A stretch of DNA of 59,643 nt from Neobacillus rhizosphaerae (GTDB lineage Bacteria; Bacillota; Bacilli; Bacillales; Cytobacillaceae): positions 1-59,643 of the forward strand of contig NZ_CALBWS010000035.1 of NCBI RefSeq assembly GCF_937468385.1, in the 5' to 3' direction. The notes under the pieces are model-generated. The model searched no databases. It was not told the origin of the DNA and saw only the letters and a program-made list of their open reading frames with translations. A program made the position numbers and the translations under genes. Below are positions 8,548-18,206 of this stretch, piece by piece. Each line of letters begins with the position of its first letter. Position 1 is the first letter of the stretch.

Positions 8548-10765
8548 TATTCGTATATAAAAGAAACTCGTCCATTTGCTCAGTTGGAATCGGTTTACTA
8601 AATAAATACCCCTGACCAATCCTGCACCCATTCTTCTTTAAAAAAGAAAGCTGCTCATCTGTTTCGATTCCCTCAGCGATCACAGTAAAATTCAAATTCA
8701 AGCCCATATCAATAATCGTTTTCACCATGACACCTTGATTTGCATCATAGAGAATATCATCCACAAATGATTTATCGATTTTGATTTTATCAATCGGGAG
8801 ATGCTTTAAATAACTTAAAGAAGAATAACCGGTTCCAAAATCATCAATAGAAAGCAGCACGCCCAGATCTTTCAATTGATTTAAGATAATCATGGAATTC
8901 TCAGGGTTCTGCATAATACTTTCGGTAATCTCCAGCTCCAGCTGGTTTGCTGCCAGGCCAGTTTCATCCAAAACTTCTAAAATATATTCAATGAATTGTT
9001 CATCCTCAAATTGACGGACTGAAACATTAACAGCGATTGGGAAGTCACGGTAACCAGCATTCTCCCAAGCCTTTCTTTGTTTGCAAGCTTCTGTTACCAC
9101 CCATTTTCCGATTGGGACAATCAGTCCAGTTTCCTCTACTAATGGAATAAATTCAGAAGGAGCAATGAAGCCATGTTCCGGATGGTGCCAGCGAATTAAG
9201 GCCTCTATTCCAACAATTTCTCTTGTTAGTATTGACACTTGTGGCTGATAATAAAGCATCAATTGGCCCTGCTCTAATGCCTTTCTTAAGCCATTTTCCA
9301 GTTCCATTTTTCGGATTGATATCCCATTCAAATTGGAGGAATAGAAGCAAAAGTTATTCCCTCTTTCTTTGGCAAGGTACATAGCCGTATCAGCATTTTT
9401 TATTAAGGTTTCCTCGTCAGTACCATCAGTTGGGTACATGCTGATTCCAATACTTGGAGTGACATAAAACTCCTGGTTATTCACTTCAAGCGAATGAGAG
9501 AATTCATTCAGGATTCGCCTTGCCACCTCGGTGACCTTTTCCTTATCTATATCCTCTAGCAAAATAATAAACTCGTCCCCGCCCTGCCTTGAGATAAACC
9601 CTTCATTTTGAACGGCCATTTCTAATCGATGGGCAACCTTTTGGAGAATGAAATCCCCAACCGTATGCCCTTTCGTATCATTAATAATTTTAAAACGATC
9701 CAAATCTAAAAATAAGACAGCTAGAATTTTATCTTCGTGGTTGCTTAGAACGGTATTAAGATAGTGCCTAAACCTATTTCGATTGGGCAAACCTGTCAAC
9801 GTATCATAAAACGCCATATGTTGAATCGTTTTCTCAGCTTTCTTTCGCTCAGTAATATCCCTGCCGACTACTTGAACGGCTAATCTGCCCTCATAAAGGA
9901 TGGGCGTAGTGGTCATTTCCACATCAATGGGTTCTCCATCGAGCCGTTTCACCTGAAATTCAACTCTTACCCTTTCTAGTTCTCCGCGATCAATCCGGCC
10001 TACTTTCTTTCTAATAGTCTTAATAATGTGTGATGAAGCAAATTTCAAAGCAGACTCACCAATTACTTCATCAGGGCTTGATGCCCCAACTAATCTCCAT
10101 CCGGCTTCATTCATATATTCCACTTTTTTACTGCCTATTACAGCAATAATATCAGGTGACATTTCTACTAAACTACGGTATCGGTCTTCACTTTCCTTGC
10201 GATCAGTAATATCAAACAAGACACTATTAAAATCTACGAATTTTCCGTTTTTATCCAACATTGGAAAACCTCTGTCCTGGATCCATCGGACTTCCCCATC
10301 AGGACGGATTATCCGGTATTCACTTGTAACGGTTTCCCCGGCAGCTAATTTCTTTTCTCTATTAGATAAGACATGTAAATCATCTGGATAGATCACTTTT
10401 TTCCAAAGCTCAAGATCTTTATAAAAATCAATATATGAATATCCATACAATTTTTCAATCCCAGGAGTAATTAAGAGCGTATCTGATTTTAAATCATGGG
10501 ACCAAATAGCGACATCAAGAGTATCAAAAATATTCTTCAATTTTAGTTTGTTCACTTGAAGCTCTTCATCCATTTTCATTATCACGTTTATTGTGCTAAT
10601 AAAAAATGGAAGAATTCCAATTAGAACAATAATAGAAGCATACTTTAAGAGTTTAAGGTCTGGGAAAAAATTAGTGATAACCACATCTAGCAGCTCTGTA
10701 AAGATAATCAAACTAAAGATGAGTATCCACGTAAGTTTACTGTTTATTATTTTAGTGGTCCCCAT
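8525..10765 (-). CDS. PAS-PAS-GGDEF-EAL c-di-GMP turnover protein, 746 aa
   Basis: Two N-terminal membrane segments (about 11-28 and 42-62) are followed by two PAS domains (each ending with DITDRKESE or DITERKKAE), a GGDEF domain with intact RQGGDEF, and an EAL domain with intact GIEALIRW, DDFGTGYSS, AEGIET and QGYLFSKP. Both catalytic modules look competent, so it could make or degrade c-di-GMP. The RxxD inhibitory site five residues before GGDEF is absent (QNEG there). The PAS domains suggest control by a redox or ligand signal. Monocistronic; no riboswitch was seen upstream. Confidence 0.93.
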   Translation of the reverse strand: MGTTKIINSKLTWILIFSLIIFTELLDVVITNFFPDLKLLKYASIIVLIGILPFFISTINVIMKMDEELQVNKLKLKNIFDTLDVAIWSHDLKSDTLLITPGIEKLYGYSYIDFYKDLELWKKVIYPDDLHVLSNREKKLAAGETVTSEYRIIRPDGEVRWIQDRGFPMLDKNGKFVDFNSVLFDITDRKESEDRYRSLVEMSPDIIAVIGSKKVEYMNEAGWRLVGASSPDEVIGESALKFASSHIIKTIRKKVGRIDRGELERVRVEFQVKRLDGEPIDVEMTTTPILYEGRLAVQVVGRDITERKKAEKTIQHMAFYDTLTGLPNRNRFRHYLNTVLSNHEDKILAVLFLDLDRFKIINDTKGHTVGDFILQKVAHRLEMAVQNEGFISRQGGDEFIILLEDIDKEKVTEVARRILNEFSHSLEVNNQEFYVTPSIGISMYPTDGTDEETLIKNADTAMYLAKERGNNFCFYSSNLNGISIRKMELENGLRKALEQGQLMLYYQPQVSILTREIVGIEALIRWHHPEHGFIAPSEFIPLVEETGLIVPIGKWVVTEACKQRKAWENAGYRDFPIAVNVSVRQFEDEQFIEYILEVLDETGLAANQLELEITESIMQNPENSMIILNQLKDLGVLLSIDDFGTGYSSLSYLKHLPIDKIKIDKSFVDDILYDANQGVMVKTIIDMGLNLNFTVIAEGIETDEQLSFLKKNGCRIGQGYLFSKPIPTEQMDEFLLYTNRKSGIPI

Positions 10766-11003
10766 GTTTGTTTTCTCCCTTATACTGTTGCTTTTGGTGA
10801 AGCAAGATAATAAATAAAAAGTTGGATTTATCTATAAAATAACAAAAATCCATTTTTTTAACAACCATAGGTTTGAATCGATTGGAAGCGATTACTTATT
10901 TTGTGTCTATTCTACGATTAATTTTGGGAAGGCGTTCTTAATGATTAACTTCCTATTATCTTCACAACACTTTACATAGATTCATTTTCAGGCTGTTCAT
11001 ATA

Positions 11004-11026
11004 TTTGTCGAAAAACTTCGAACAAA
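11004..11026. promoter_or_regulatory. Inverted repeat upstream of the first DoxX gene
   Basis: TTTGTCGAA and TTCGAACAAA flank a 4-bp AAAC centre (one unpaired base), about 95 bp before the DoxX start. It could be a repressor operator. It slightly resembles a Rex site (TTGTGAA-N4-TTCACAA) but departs at key positions. The rest of 10766-11121 is AT-rich with nothing else recognised. Confidence 0.4.
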
Positions 11027-11121
11027 TTTTGAACTTTTCACTATATTCATGTTTTTTATATTAGAATGCTATATATTGGTATTAGAAAGAAATAATTAAA
11101 ATATGAAAGGCGGAATGAATG

Positions 11122-11637
11122 ATGTTTAACAAATTTTTAAGAGAGAATAAAATCTCTGCCGTCCTCCTAACAGTCATACGTTTATACCTCGGATATTCTT
11201 GGTTCACAGCAGGTTTACACAAAATAACTGGCGGCTTTGATGCTGCAGGGTTTTTAAAAGGTGTAACAGCAAACCCAGTTAAAGGGCCGGACGGTGCAAT
11301 GGTTTACGGCTGGTATGTTGAATTTTTGAAAAACTTTGCTCTTCCGAACGTTGACTTTTTTAACTTCATCGTTCCTTGGGGTGAAACATTAATAGGCGTA
11401 GGACTTCTCTTGGGCTGTTTAACGACAGCAGCTATGTTCTTTGGTTTAGTGATGAACTTCGCTTTCTTCCTAGCAGGTACAGTATCTCATAACCCAACAG
11501 ATATTTTCCTTGGCTTCATCATCTTGACTGCTGGCTATAACGCTGGAAGAATCGGGTTAGACAGATGGGTTGTACCTTTCATTAGAAAGTTCATCAACAA
11601 TCGTGAAGGCAAGAAAAATTCAAAGGCTATGGCTTAA
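11122..11637 (+). CDS. DoxX family membrane protein (copy 1), 171 aa
   Basis: A four-segment DoxX-family membrane protein. It contains RLYLGYSWFTAGLHK, NPVKGPDG, YGWYVEFLK and GLLLGCLTTAAMFFGLVMN, shared almost exactly with the second copy at 32430-32942. I chose ATG at 11122, which aligns with the paralogue's start and leaves eight bases after AAAGGCGG. Some DoxX proteins in Bacillus (CatD, MhqP) serve quinone or catechol stress responses; whether this subfamily does is unknown. Monocistronic. Confidence 0.85.
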   Translation: MFNKFLRENKISAVLLTVIRLYLGYSWFTAGLHKITGGFDAAGFLKGVTANPVKGPDGAMVYGWYVEFLKNFALPNVDFFNFIVPWGETLIGVGLLLGCLTTAAMFFGLVMNFAFFLAGTVSHNPTDIFLGFIILTAGYNAGRIGLDRWVVPFIRKFINNREGKKNSKAMA

Positions 11638-11647
11638 ACACTCTGCA

Positions 11648-11680
11648 AAAAGACGATTCGGCTTCCGAATCGTCTTTTTT
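11648..11680. terminator. Bidirectional terminator, DoxX 1 / alpha-glucosidase
   Basis: A perfect 12-bp stem, AAGACGATTCGG with CCGAATCGTCTT, around CTT, flanked by A-run and T-run, between two convergent genes. Confidence 0.93.
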
Positions 11681-11689
11681 TAATTATCA

Positions 11690-13354
11690 CTAAACAAGAT
11701 ATACTCTAGTCTCGTACGGCTTCAATGAAAGCTGTTGAAGGGGATCATGTTCAGAAACTACATAGTTATTCAACAACAATTTCTGATATTCTAAGGAAAC
11801 ATCCGTGATTTCTGCCAGCTCTGGAGAAAGGTTTGTGATGACAATTACCTTTTCCTCATTTGATGTCCGGGTATAGGCATAGATTTGCGGATCCTCTTTA
11901 AGGATCAAATCATAGGTTCCGTAAGTAAACACGGCATTCTCTTTCTTCAAGCGAATCATTTTTTTGTAAAAATTTAAAATCGAGTCAGCGTCTTTTAACT
12001 GTCCTTCGACATTGATATTCTTGTAATTCGGATTCACCTTCAACCAAGGTGTTCCACTGCTAAAGCCCGCATTCTCTTCATCCGCCCACTGCATTGGCGT
12101 ACGTGAATTATCACGTCCTGACCCCCAGATGATTTCCATAATTTCCTCGTGTGGAACCCCGTTCGCTCGTTTTAAACGGTACATATTTTTCGCCGAAACA
12201 TCATCATAATCATCAATCGAGTCAAATTGAACATTGGTCATGCCAATTTCTTGACCTTGATATATAAACGGTGTCCCTTGCATAAGAAAATACATTGCCG
12301 CAAACGCTGTAGCACTTTCACGCCAGTACTCCTGATCATTTCCCCATGTGGAAACTATACGTGCTTTATCATGGTTTTCGATAAATAAGGCATTCCATCC
12401 CTTACCTTCTAACCCTTTTTGCCAGCGGGATAGAACATCCTTTAACTCGACAATATCTAGTTCTTTTTTCGTTTCAGCATCCCAAAGAGCAAGATGCTCA
12501 AATTGAAAGACCATATTGAACTTTCCTGAACTTTCACCGACCCATTGCTCCACATCACCTACATTATCAACCGTAACTCCGTTCGCTTCGCCTACGGTCA
12601 TAATGTCATATTTAGAAAACGTCACGTCCTTTAACTCTTGTAAAAACGTATGAATTCCATCGACATTCATCATTTTTTCAAAGCATGAAACAAATGGCAG
12701 CCCTTCAGGATTCGGCATATCCCTAAGACCTGCTTCCTTCTTGATGTGGCTGATCGCATCCACGCGGAAACCGTCTATCCCTTTATCAAGCCACCAGTTA
12801 ACCATTTCATAAAGCGCCTTCCGAACTTCTTCATTTTCCCAATTAAGGTCAGGCTGCTTTTTTGAAAAGATATGCATGAAATATTGTCCAGTTTGTTCGT
12901 CGAATTTCCATGCAGAGTCGCCGAAGATACTTTCCCAGTTATTAGGTTCTTTTTGTTCCTTACCATCCCGCCAAATGTACCAATCCCGCTTAGGATTGTT
13001 TTTCGAGGTGCGGGATTCGATAAACCATGGATGCTCATCACTTGTATGGTTGATAACTAAATCCAAAATCAATTTCATTCCGCGTTGATGTGTTTCTTTT
13101 AACAGCAAATCAAAATCGGCCATTGTCCCGAACTCAGCCATAATTTCCTGATAATCGCTTATATCATAGCCATTATCATCATTGGGTGACTGATACATTG
13201 GGCTGATCCAAATGACATCAATTCCTAAATCCTTTAAATAATCGAGTTTAGCGATTATTCCCGGTATATCACCAATTCCATCCCCATTGGAATCCATAAA
13301 GCTACGGGGATAGATCTGATAGGCAACTGCTTCTTTCCACCATAATTTATTCAT
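11690..13354 (-). CDS. Exo-alpha-1,4-glucosidase, GH13 subfamily 31, 554 aa
   Basis: A retaining alpha-glucosidase with the GH13 regions in order: region I DLVINHTSDEH, region II DGFRVDAISHIKK (nucleophile Asp), region III VGEANGVT (acid/base Glu), region IV FIENHDKAR. It closely follows the Geobacillus exo-alpha-1,4-glucosidase pattern. The residue after the nucleophile is Ala, where isomaltose-specific enzymes have Val, which points to alpha-1,4 substrates such as maltose. No signal peptide, so it is cytosolic and acts on imported oligosaccharides. Last gene of the locus, behind the LacI gene. Confidence 0.92.
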   Translation of the reverse strand: MNKLWWKEAVAYQIYPRSFMDSNGDGIGDIPGIIAKLDYLKDLGIDVIWISPMYQSPNDDNGYDISDYQEIMAEFGTMADFDLLLKETHQRGMKLILDLVINHTSDEHPWFIESRTSKNNPKRDWYIWRDGKEQKEPNNWESIFGDSAWKFDEQTGQYFMHIFSKKQPDLNWENEEVRKALYEMVNWWLDKGIDGFRVDAISHIKKEAGLRDMPNPEGLPFVSCFEKMMNVDGIHTFLQELKDVTFSKYDIMTVGEANGVTVDNVGDVEQWVGESSGKFNMVFQFEHLALWDAETKKELDIVELKDVLSRWQKGLEGKGWNALFIENHDKARIVSTWGNDQEYWRESATAFAAMYFLMQGTPFIYQGQEIGMTNVQFDSIDDYDDVSAKNMYRLKRANGVPHEEIMEIIWGSGRDNSRTPMQWADEENAGFSSGTPWLKVNPNYKNINVEGQLKDADSILNFYKKMIRLKKENAVFTYGTYDLILKEDPQIYAYTRTSNEEKVIVITNLSPELAEITDVSLEYQKLLLNNYVVSEHDPLQQLSLKPYETRVYLV

Positions 13355-13407
13355 GTTAAATCCTCACTAATTCTTTTTATGTTGATTCTTCACATTCCAT
13401 CCAAAGG

Positions 13408-14430
13408 TTATTTTTTAACAGCACATGATTTCCGTTCTATCAGCCTTGTAGGAATCGTGATTCGTATGGGTAATGTCTCTGGATTTTCAATTTTTTCAAT
13501 CAAACATTTTGTTGCTACATGGCCTAATTGAAAGGTACCGATATCCACTGAAGTTAATGGAGGCTTTGAATGCTCCGATAACGAAAGGTTATTGAAGCTG
13601 ACGATGGAAATATCGTCAGGTACTTTTATATTTAACTTCTCTAAATGACTAATAATTTCATATGCCATTAAATCATCCTGTGTGACAAGCGCGGTTGGTG
13701 GGACCTCTAATTCTACTAAGGTGCGGATGGCATCCTTTCCTTTTTCGTTGACAAATTTTTCATGGACAAAATACGCATCTGTGACCGGAAGTCCAGCTTC
13801 CTTTAAGGCCATGTTGTAGCCATTTAAACGGTCAATGGTTACAACAAAATCGAGATTACCGCCCACAAAGGCTATATTCTTATGACCAAGCTCGATGAGA
13901 TAATTGGTTACTTGTTTAGTAATAAAAATATTATCATTATCAACATAAGTAATTCTTTCTTCATTCATACTCGGCCTTCCGACTACGGTAAAAGGAAATC
14001 CAGATTCCTCAAGATAATTCATTGTTCGATCATTTACCCGTGAGTACAGAAGTACAATCCCATCAACGCGCCGCCCATTTACCATGGAAAGTACTTCTTC
14101 ATGAATTTCCTCCTCTGTGGAACCAGTTGAGAGATAAATCCCGTACTTGCTTTCATGGGCATTCATACTAATTCCTCTTAAAACTTCAGGGAAGAATGGA
14201 TTTCGAAAGGCATGGTAGGCCGAATTTGGCATAATCACTCCGATGGTTTGAGTGCTTTTGGCAACTAAGCTACGTGCTTGTAAATTAGGATAATACCCTA
14301 ACTGATTCATTACCTCTTTTACACGTTTCTTTGTTTTTTCACTGATTCGAGGATTATTGGCAATAACCCGTGAAACCGTCGAAGGTGCTACATTCGCTTC
14401 CCTTGCCACATCTTTAATTGTTACCACCAT
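13408..14430 (-). CDS. LacI family transcriptional regulator, 340 aa
   Basis: An N-terminal LacI HTH (VTIKDVAREANVAPSTVSRV) with a hinge helix (PNLQARSLVAKSTQTIGVIM), then a periplasmic-binding-fold effector domain to the end. It lies between the permease and alpha-glucosidase genes of one locus, so it is the natural local regulator. Three operator-like sites with the LacI-family CG-centred core lie upstream of the binding-protein gene. The probable inducer is maltose, isomaltose or a related oligosaccharide. Confidence 0.9.
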   Translation of the reverse strand: MVVTIKDVAREANVAPSTVSRVIANNPRISEKTKKRVKEVMNQLGYYPNLQARSLVAKSTQTIGVIMPNSAYHAFRNPFFPEVLRGISMNAHESKYGIYLSTGSTEEEIHEEVLSMVNGRRVDGIVLLYSRVNDRTMNYLEESGFPFTVVGRPSMNEERITYVDNDNIFITKQVTNYLIELGHKNIAFVGGNLDFVVTIDRLNGYNMALKEAGLPVTDAYFVHEKFVNEKGKDAIRTLVELEVPPTALVTQDDLMAYEIISHLEKLNIKVPDDISIVSFNNLSLSEHSKPPLTSVDIGTFQLGHVATKCLIEKIENPETLPIRITIPTRLIERKSCAVKK

Positions 14431-14486
14431 TACTTCCCCCTAATTCTCAAAGTTCCTTTTTTTAACATTATATAAAAGATCGTTTC

Positions 14487-15302
14487 TTATTTAACAGCAC
14501 CCTCGGAAATTCCTTTGATAATTTCCCTCTGTGCAAAGAAGTAAGCAATAATGACTGGAATAATCGCAATCGTTAGGCCTGCCAATGCTAAATGCCATTG
14601 CTTCGTATACTCACCAAAGAAGAAGAACATTTTTAACGGAATCGTTTCCATACCCTCTTGGTTAATAACAAGAGATGGGAGTAAGTAGTCATTCCAGATC
14701 CAAATCGTATTTAGAATCGCAACCGTTACCGTAATTGGCTTTAACATTGGGAAGATGACATACCAAAATATTTGAAAACGATTGGCGCCATCAATTGTCG
14801 CAGCTTCATCCAATGACTTTGGAATTCCGCTTAAGGTACCATGGTACAAAAAGATCGACAGACTTGCGCCGAATCCTAAATACATAAAAATGATCCCCAC
14901 ACGATTTAACAATTCAACTTTCCCAAAAATCGTGACGAGCGGAATCATGACCGATTGAAACGGAATCAGCATCGCTGCCACAAACATAAAGAAGACAATC
15001 GTACTCATTTTGCTTTTATTTCTTGAAAGTGCGTAGGCTGCCATTGAAGAAAACACGATAATAACCACAACACTTACAACGGTAATAATGACTGAGTTTA
15101 AGAATGTCTTTAAAAAATCCAGTTCGTTAAAGGCTTCAATGTAGTTATCAAAATTGAATGCTTCAGGGAGCTTTAATGTATCTGCAAAAATTTCCTTTTT
15201 CGATTTAAACGAATTCACAATCATTAAATAAAAAGGAGAGAGCCATATGAGACCTAATACCACACCGATAATCTCCAACGGCCATTTATATTTTCGTCCC
15301 AT
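14487..15302 (-). CDS. Carbohydrate ABC transporter permease, MalG type, 271 aa
   Basis: An inner-membrane permease with six segments and the EAA loop that contacts the ATPase (SLDEAATIDGANRFQIFWYVIFPMLKP). The MalG-class C-terminus (YFFAQREIIKGISEGAVK) is intact. Its ATG overlaps the end of the MalF-type gene by one base, so they are co-translated. No ATPase is encoded in the locus; in Bacillus a shared MsmX-type ATPase commonly serves such importers. Confidence 0.93.
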   Translation of the reverse strand: MGRKYKWPLEIIGVVLGLIWLSPFYLMIVNSFKSKKEIFADTLKLPEAFNFDNYIEAFNELDFLKTFLNSVIITVVSVVVIIVFSSMAAYALSRNKSKMSTIVFFMFVAAMLIPFQSVMIPLVTIFGKVELLNRVGIIFMYLGFGASLSIFLYHGTLSGIPKSLDEAATIDGANRFQIFWYVIFPMLKPITVTVAILNTIWIWNDYLLPSLVINQEGMETIPLKMFFFFGEYTKQWHLALAGLTIAIIPVIIAYFFAQREIIKGISEGAVK

Positions 15303-16180
15303 TACATTTCTACCTCCCTTTTCTTATTGATGTACACTTGCGTTAACGAAATCGCTGCAACAATGATAAAGAAGATTACTCCTTTTGCCTGAGCATAAGC
15401 CATTTCACTTTCACCAAAGGCCGTTTTGAAAATTTCCATCGCCACCATTTGTGTGGAATTGAATGGTCCCCCTGCTGTTAGTGATAGGTTTTGGTCGTAG
15501 AGCTTAAAGGTATTTGATAAGGTTAAAAACATACTAACGGTAAAAGCAGGAGCTACAAGTGGAAACACGATGTAGCGAAGACGCTGGAATGGGCTAGCGC
15601 CGTCAATTTCAGCTGCTTCAATAAGTTCAGTTGGTACTCCTTCTAAGTATGCAATGTAAATGACCATAATATATCCGGCCATTTGCCAGCTCATTAGGAT
15701 CACTAAGCCCCAAAAGCCTGTTTGCGTTGTGGAGAGCCAGCCATCTAAACTTTCAATGCCAAATAAATTTCCCACCCCGGCAAATACTTTGATAAATATA
15801 AACTGCCAGATAAAGCCTAAAATAAGGCCGCCAATTAGGTTTGGCATAAAAAAGATGGTTCTGAGGAATTTACTTGTTTTAATTTTTGATGTAACGATAA
15901 GGGCTAATGCAAGGCCAAAGAAATTAATGAAAATAATAGAAACAACTGAAAATTTAACCGTGAACCATAGTGAGTCTAAAAATTCCTTATCCTTAAAGAC
16001 ATTAAGGTAATTTTCAAAGCCGATAAATCCACCCACTTCAATTCCGTTCCAGTTTGTGAATGAATAATAAATCCCAAATACCAGCGGAATAATAACCACC
16101 ATGGACAATGCTAAAAGAACTGGGGCTAAGAACAACCAGTAGGATAAATCCCGAGTACGCATCATGGTAAAAACCTCCAA
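15302..16180 (-). CDS. Carbohydrate ABC transporter permease, MalF type, 292 aa
   Basis: The partner permease, with an N-terminal YWLFLAPVLLALSMVVIIPL helix, six segments and the EAA loop ELIEAAEIDGASPFQRLRYI. The frame starts at 16180; an in-frame ATG six codons later (MMRTRDLSYW) is an alternative. The genes run binding protein, MalF, MalG, regulator, glucosidase, all in one direction. Confidence 0.92.
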   Translation of the reverse strand: MEVFTMMRTRDLSYWLFLAPVLLALSMVVIIPLVFGIYYSFTNWNGIEVGGFIGFENYLNVFKDKEFLDSLWFTVKFSVVSIIFINFFGLALALIVTSKIKTSKFLRTIFFMPNLIGGLILGFIWQFIFIKVFAGVGNLFGIESLDGWLSTTQTGFWGLVILMSWQMAGYIMVIYIAYLEGVPTELIEAAEIDGASPFQRLRYIVFPLVAPAFTVSMFLTLSNTFKLYDQNLSLTAGGPFNSTQMVAMEIFKTAFGESEMAYAQAKGVIFFIIVAAISLTQVYINKKREVEM

Positions 16181-16214
16181 TGTAATTCTTAAGTTTGTAA
16201 ATAATATGAAAGAA

Positions 16215-16328
16215 AAGGGGCTGAGTGATAAGAAATGCGTTAAACCAAGAGTGCCGTCTTATGAACCAGCCCCTTGCCTCTCTACTAATTTATAATGGGT
16301 CCTCACTTTTACAAGTAGGACCCATTAT
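16215..16328 (-). promoter_or_regulatory. Two stacked hairpins between binding-protein and permease genes
   Basis: Hairpin 1: AAGGGGCTG at 16215 pairs with CAGCCCCTT at 16267, with inner TGATAAGA/TCTTATGA (one mismatch). Hairpin 2: ATAATGGGTCCT at 16292 pairs with AGGACCCATTAT at 16317, extended inside by ACTT/AAGT. There is no long T-run, so these look like mRNA-stabilising or partial-termination structures that let the binding protein be made in excess. Confidence 0.7.
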
Positions 16329-16344
16329 CTGTGTTCAGAGGGTA

Positions 16345-17649
16345 TTATTTATTTCTTGATTTCTCCCAAGCTGCTTGAGTAGTTTTTACGACATCTTCCC
16401 ATTTAGCTTCTTTGCTCAAATATTTTTGAATTTGAACTCCGAGCTCATTTTGTCCCCAGTTAGTTGGATAACCCATGAATGCCCAGCCAATTGTCTTACC
16501 ATCTTGTGCATACTGATAAATTTCTTTAGAAAGCGGGTCACTGATTTTTGATGCATCATATCCATCATAGGCAGGAATAAATTTAAAATCATTAATTACT
16601 GTTTCTTTACCTTTATCAGAAGTGTATAACCAGTCTAAGAATTTTTTCGCTTCAGCAACAGTTTTTTCATCTTTATTACTGTTTACGCCCCAGTACATTG
16701 GGATTCCAACCGGAATTGCATCTTCTTTATATCCTTCAACAGGGATTGGTAAAATGCCGATGCCGTTATCAGCAAATTTTTGATCAATACCTGCGATTGA
16801 ACCATATACCCAGTTACCTTGTTGAATCATTGCTACCTTTTGAAGCGAGAATAATTCTTCAACTTGTTTAGAGTAGTCAAGACTTACAGTCGGCTGCACG
16901 GAATAATCGTTTTGTAGGTCAAGTACTTTTTTGAACGCATCACCGTATTTGAAATCAACCTTTTTCGCGTTAAATGCGTTTAACACATTGTTATCAAATT
17001 CTGGTGCAAGGAACGTGTTTGATAAGTGTAAGCCAGTTACCCAAGTTTCTTTACCAGGTAGAGCAAATACTGCTTCAAGACCAAGGTCTTTTTTCTTCGA
17101 ATCTAACGTTTTTACAGCCTTTTCAAGATCTGCAAAGCTCTTGATTGATTTTGGATCAATACCTGCTTTTTTAAAAACATCCTTGTTATAAATGAAGCCA
17201 TAACCTTCTTGGTTGTAAGGCAATCCTAGTACTTTTCCATCTTTCGTTACGCCATCAAGTGTTCCTTTTAATGCTGCTTTTGAAGCTTCTGTATCAGATA
17301 GGTCAGCTAATTTTTTTTGCCAATCTTTTACGTCTTGCGGTCCACCGATATTGTAGATGGCTGGTTCTTTACCTGACGCAAATTTTGATTTTAGGGCTGC
17401 ACCGTAATCTTCACCGCCGCCAACAGTCGTAATGTTGATATTTACACCTTTGTGTTCTTTTTCATATTCTTTCGCTACTTTTTCAAATTGCTTTTTAAAT
17501 TCCACTTTAAATTGGAATACATCTATTGTTACATTACCTTTTGAATCTTCTTTGGAGCCGCTTTTATCTGCATTTCCACAGCCCGTTAAAAGGAGACTTA
17601 GGGAAAGAACACCGGCGCCAATTCCGGAAAATAATTTTTTCTTATTCAT
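16345..17649 (-). CDS. Extracellular sugar-binding lipoprotein of the ABC importer, 434 aa
   Basis: A family-1 extracellular solute-binding protein. It starts with a lipoprotein signal peptide (positively charged MNKKK, hydrophobic core, lipobox LLTGC) and has the usual TTVGGGEDYGAALKSKFASG and WLYTSDKGKETVINDFKFIP segments. It delivers an oligosaccharide to the two permeases. It is the first gene of its transcript, preceded by 550 bp that carries three operators. The neighbours (alpha-1,4- and alpha-1,6-glucosidases) suggest maltose/isomaltose-type ligands. Confidence 0.92.
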   Translation of the reverse strand: MNKKKLFSGIGAGVLSLSLLLTGCGNADKSGSKEDSKGNVTIDVFQFKVEFKKQFEKVAKEYEKEHKGVNINITTVGGGEDYGAALKSKFASGKEPAIYNIGGPQDVKDWQKKLADLSDTEASKAALKGTLDGVTKDGKVLGLPYNQEGYGFIYNKDVFKKAGIDPKSIKSFADLEKAVKTLDSKKKDLGLEAVFALPGKETWVTGLHLSNTFLAPEFDNNVLNAFNAKKVDFKYGDAFKKVLDLQNDYSVQPTVSLDYSKQVEELFSLQKVAMIQQGNWVYGSIAGIDQKFADNGIGILPIPVEGYKEDAIPVGIPMYWGVNSNKDEKTVAEAKKFLDWLYTSDKGKETVINDFKFIPAYDGYDASKISDPLSKEIYQYAQDGKTIGWAFMGYPTNWGQNELGVQIQKYLSKEAKWEDVVKTTQAAWEKSRNK

Positions 17650-17797
17650 GATTTACCCCCATATTAAGAATTTTTTGTGATCTAATAGCTTGTGCAACGT
17701 GGGAAAACATAGATGGATTTATCATGTGTTATTGTGATTTAGATATTCTAAGCAAATCCGAATACAACCCATTGTGATTTACGTAAGGCTTTTCTAA

Positions 17798-17812
17798 TGC
17801 AATCGTTTGCAC
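17798..17812. promoter_or_regulatory. LacI/CcpA-type operator, site 1
   Basis: TGCAATCGTTTGCAC, a 14-bp near-palindrome (one mismatch) with the CG centre typical of LacI-family operators. It is 149 bp before the binding-protein start. On the minus strand it shares GTGCAAACG with the other two sites. Confidence 0.7.
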
Positions 17813-17894
17813 TAAAGTATAAATAAGAAATTTTTTAAAAATCTAGGTCACCCATTCGTAATCTTAGAAAATCTTGTTTTATTCTAGTTTTCAA

Positions 17895-17909
17895 CGAAAT
17901 CGTTTGCAC
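17895..17909. promoter_or_regulatory. LacI/CcpA-type operator, site 2
   Basis: CGAAATCGTTTGCAC, one degenerate half and one half identical to site 1. It also fits a CcpA cre at most positions, so either regulator could use it. Confidence 0.6.
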
Positions 17910-18014
17910 AAAATAGCAGAAAAACTGTAATAAATCATTATTTACCATTAAAAATTCATCTTACTTTACAGTTAATATCTACTAATACCCCCTATTCTCG
18001 TTATGTATCGGTAG

Positions 18015-18029
18015 CGAAAACGTTTGCAC
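18015..18029. promoter_or_regulatory. LacI/CcpA-type operator, site 3
   Basis: CGAAAACGTTTGCAC, the third copy of the element upstream of the binding-protein gene. The three centres are about 98 and 120 bp apart, a layout that could allow looping. Confidence 0.6.
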
Positions 18030-18165
18030 TAATCGATAGATTCATAGTACCACTTTCATAATGAATGCGCAAACATTTTTTATTAGAAAAGATCAAAGCG
18101 CCCGCCAATCGGCGCCTGGAGCTAGACATTTCTTGAAGCCCAAGGTTAAAAATTCTTTATAAATG

Positions 18166-18198
18166 ATAAAAAGCATCAGGAATTCCTGATGCTTTTAG
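18166..18198 (-). terminator. Intrinsic terminator after the oligo-1,6-glucosidase gene
   Basis: AAAGCATCAGG pairs perfectly with CCTGATGCTTT around AATT, then T-run on the minus strand. Confidence 0.88.
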
Positions 18199-18206
18199 GG
18201 TATTTT

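Noticed and set aside
18098..18127. GC-rich stretch around GGCGCCTGGAGCTAGAC as an insertion-sequence end or repeat
   Set aside because: It resembles a repeat seen in some Bacillaceae, but only one copy is in the window and no partner end was found.
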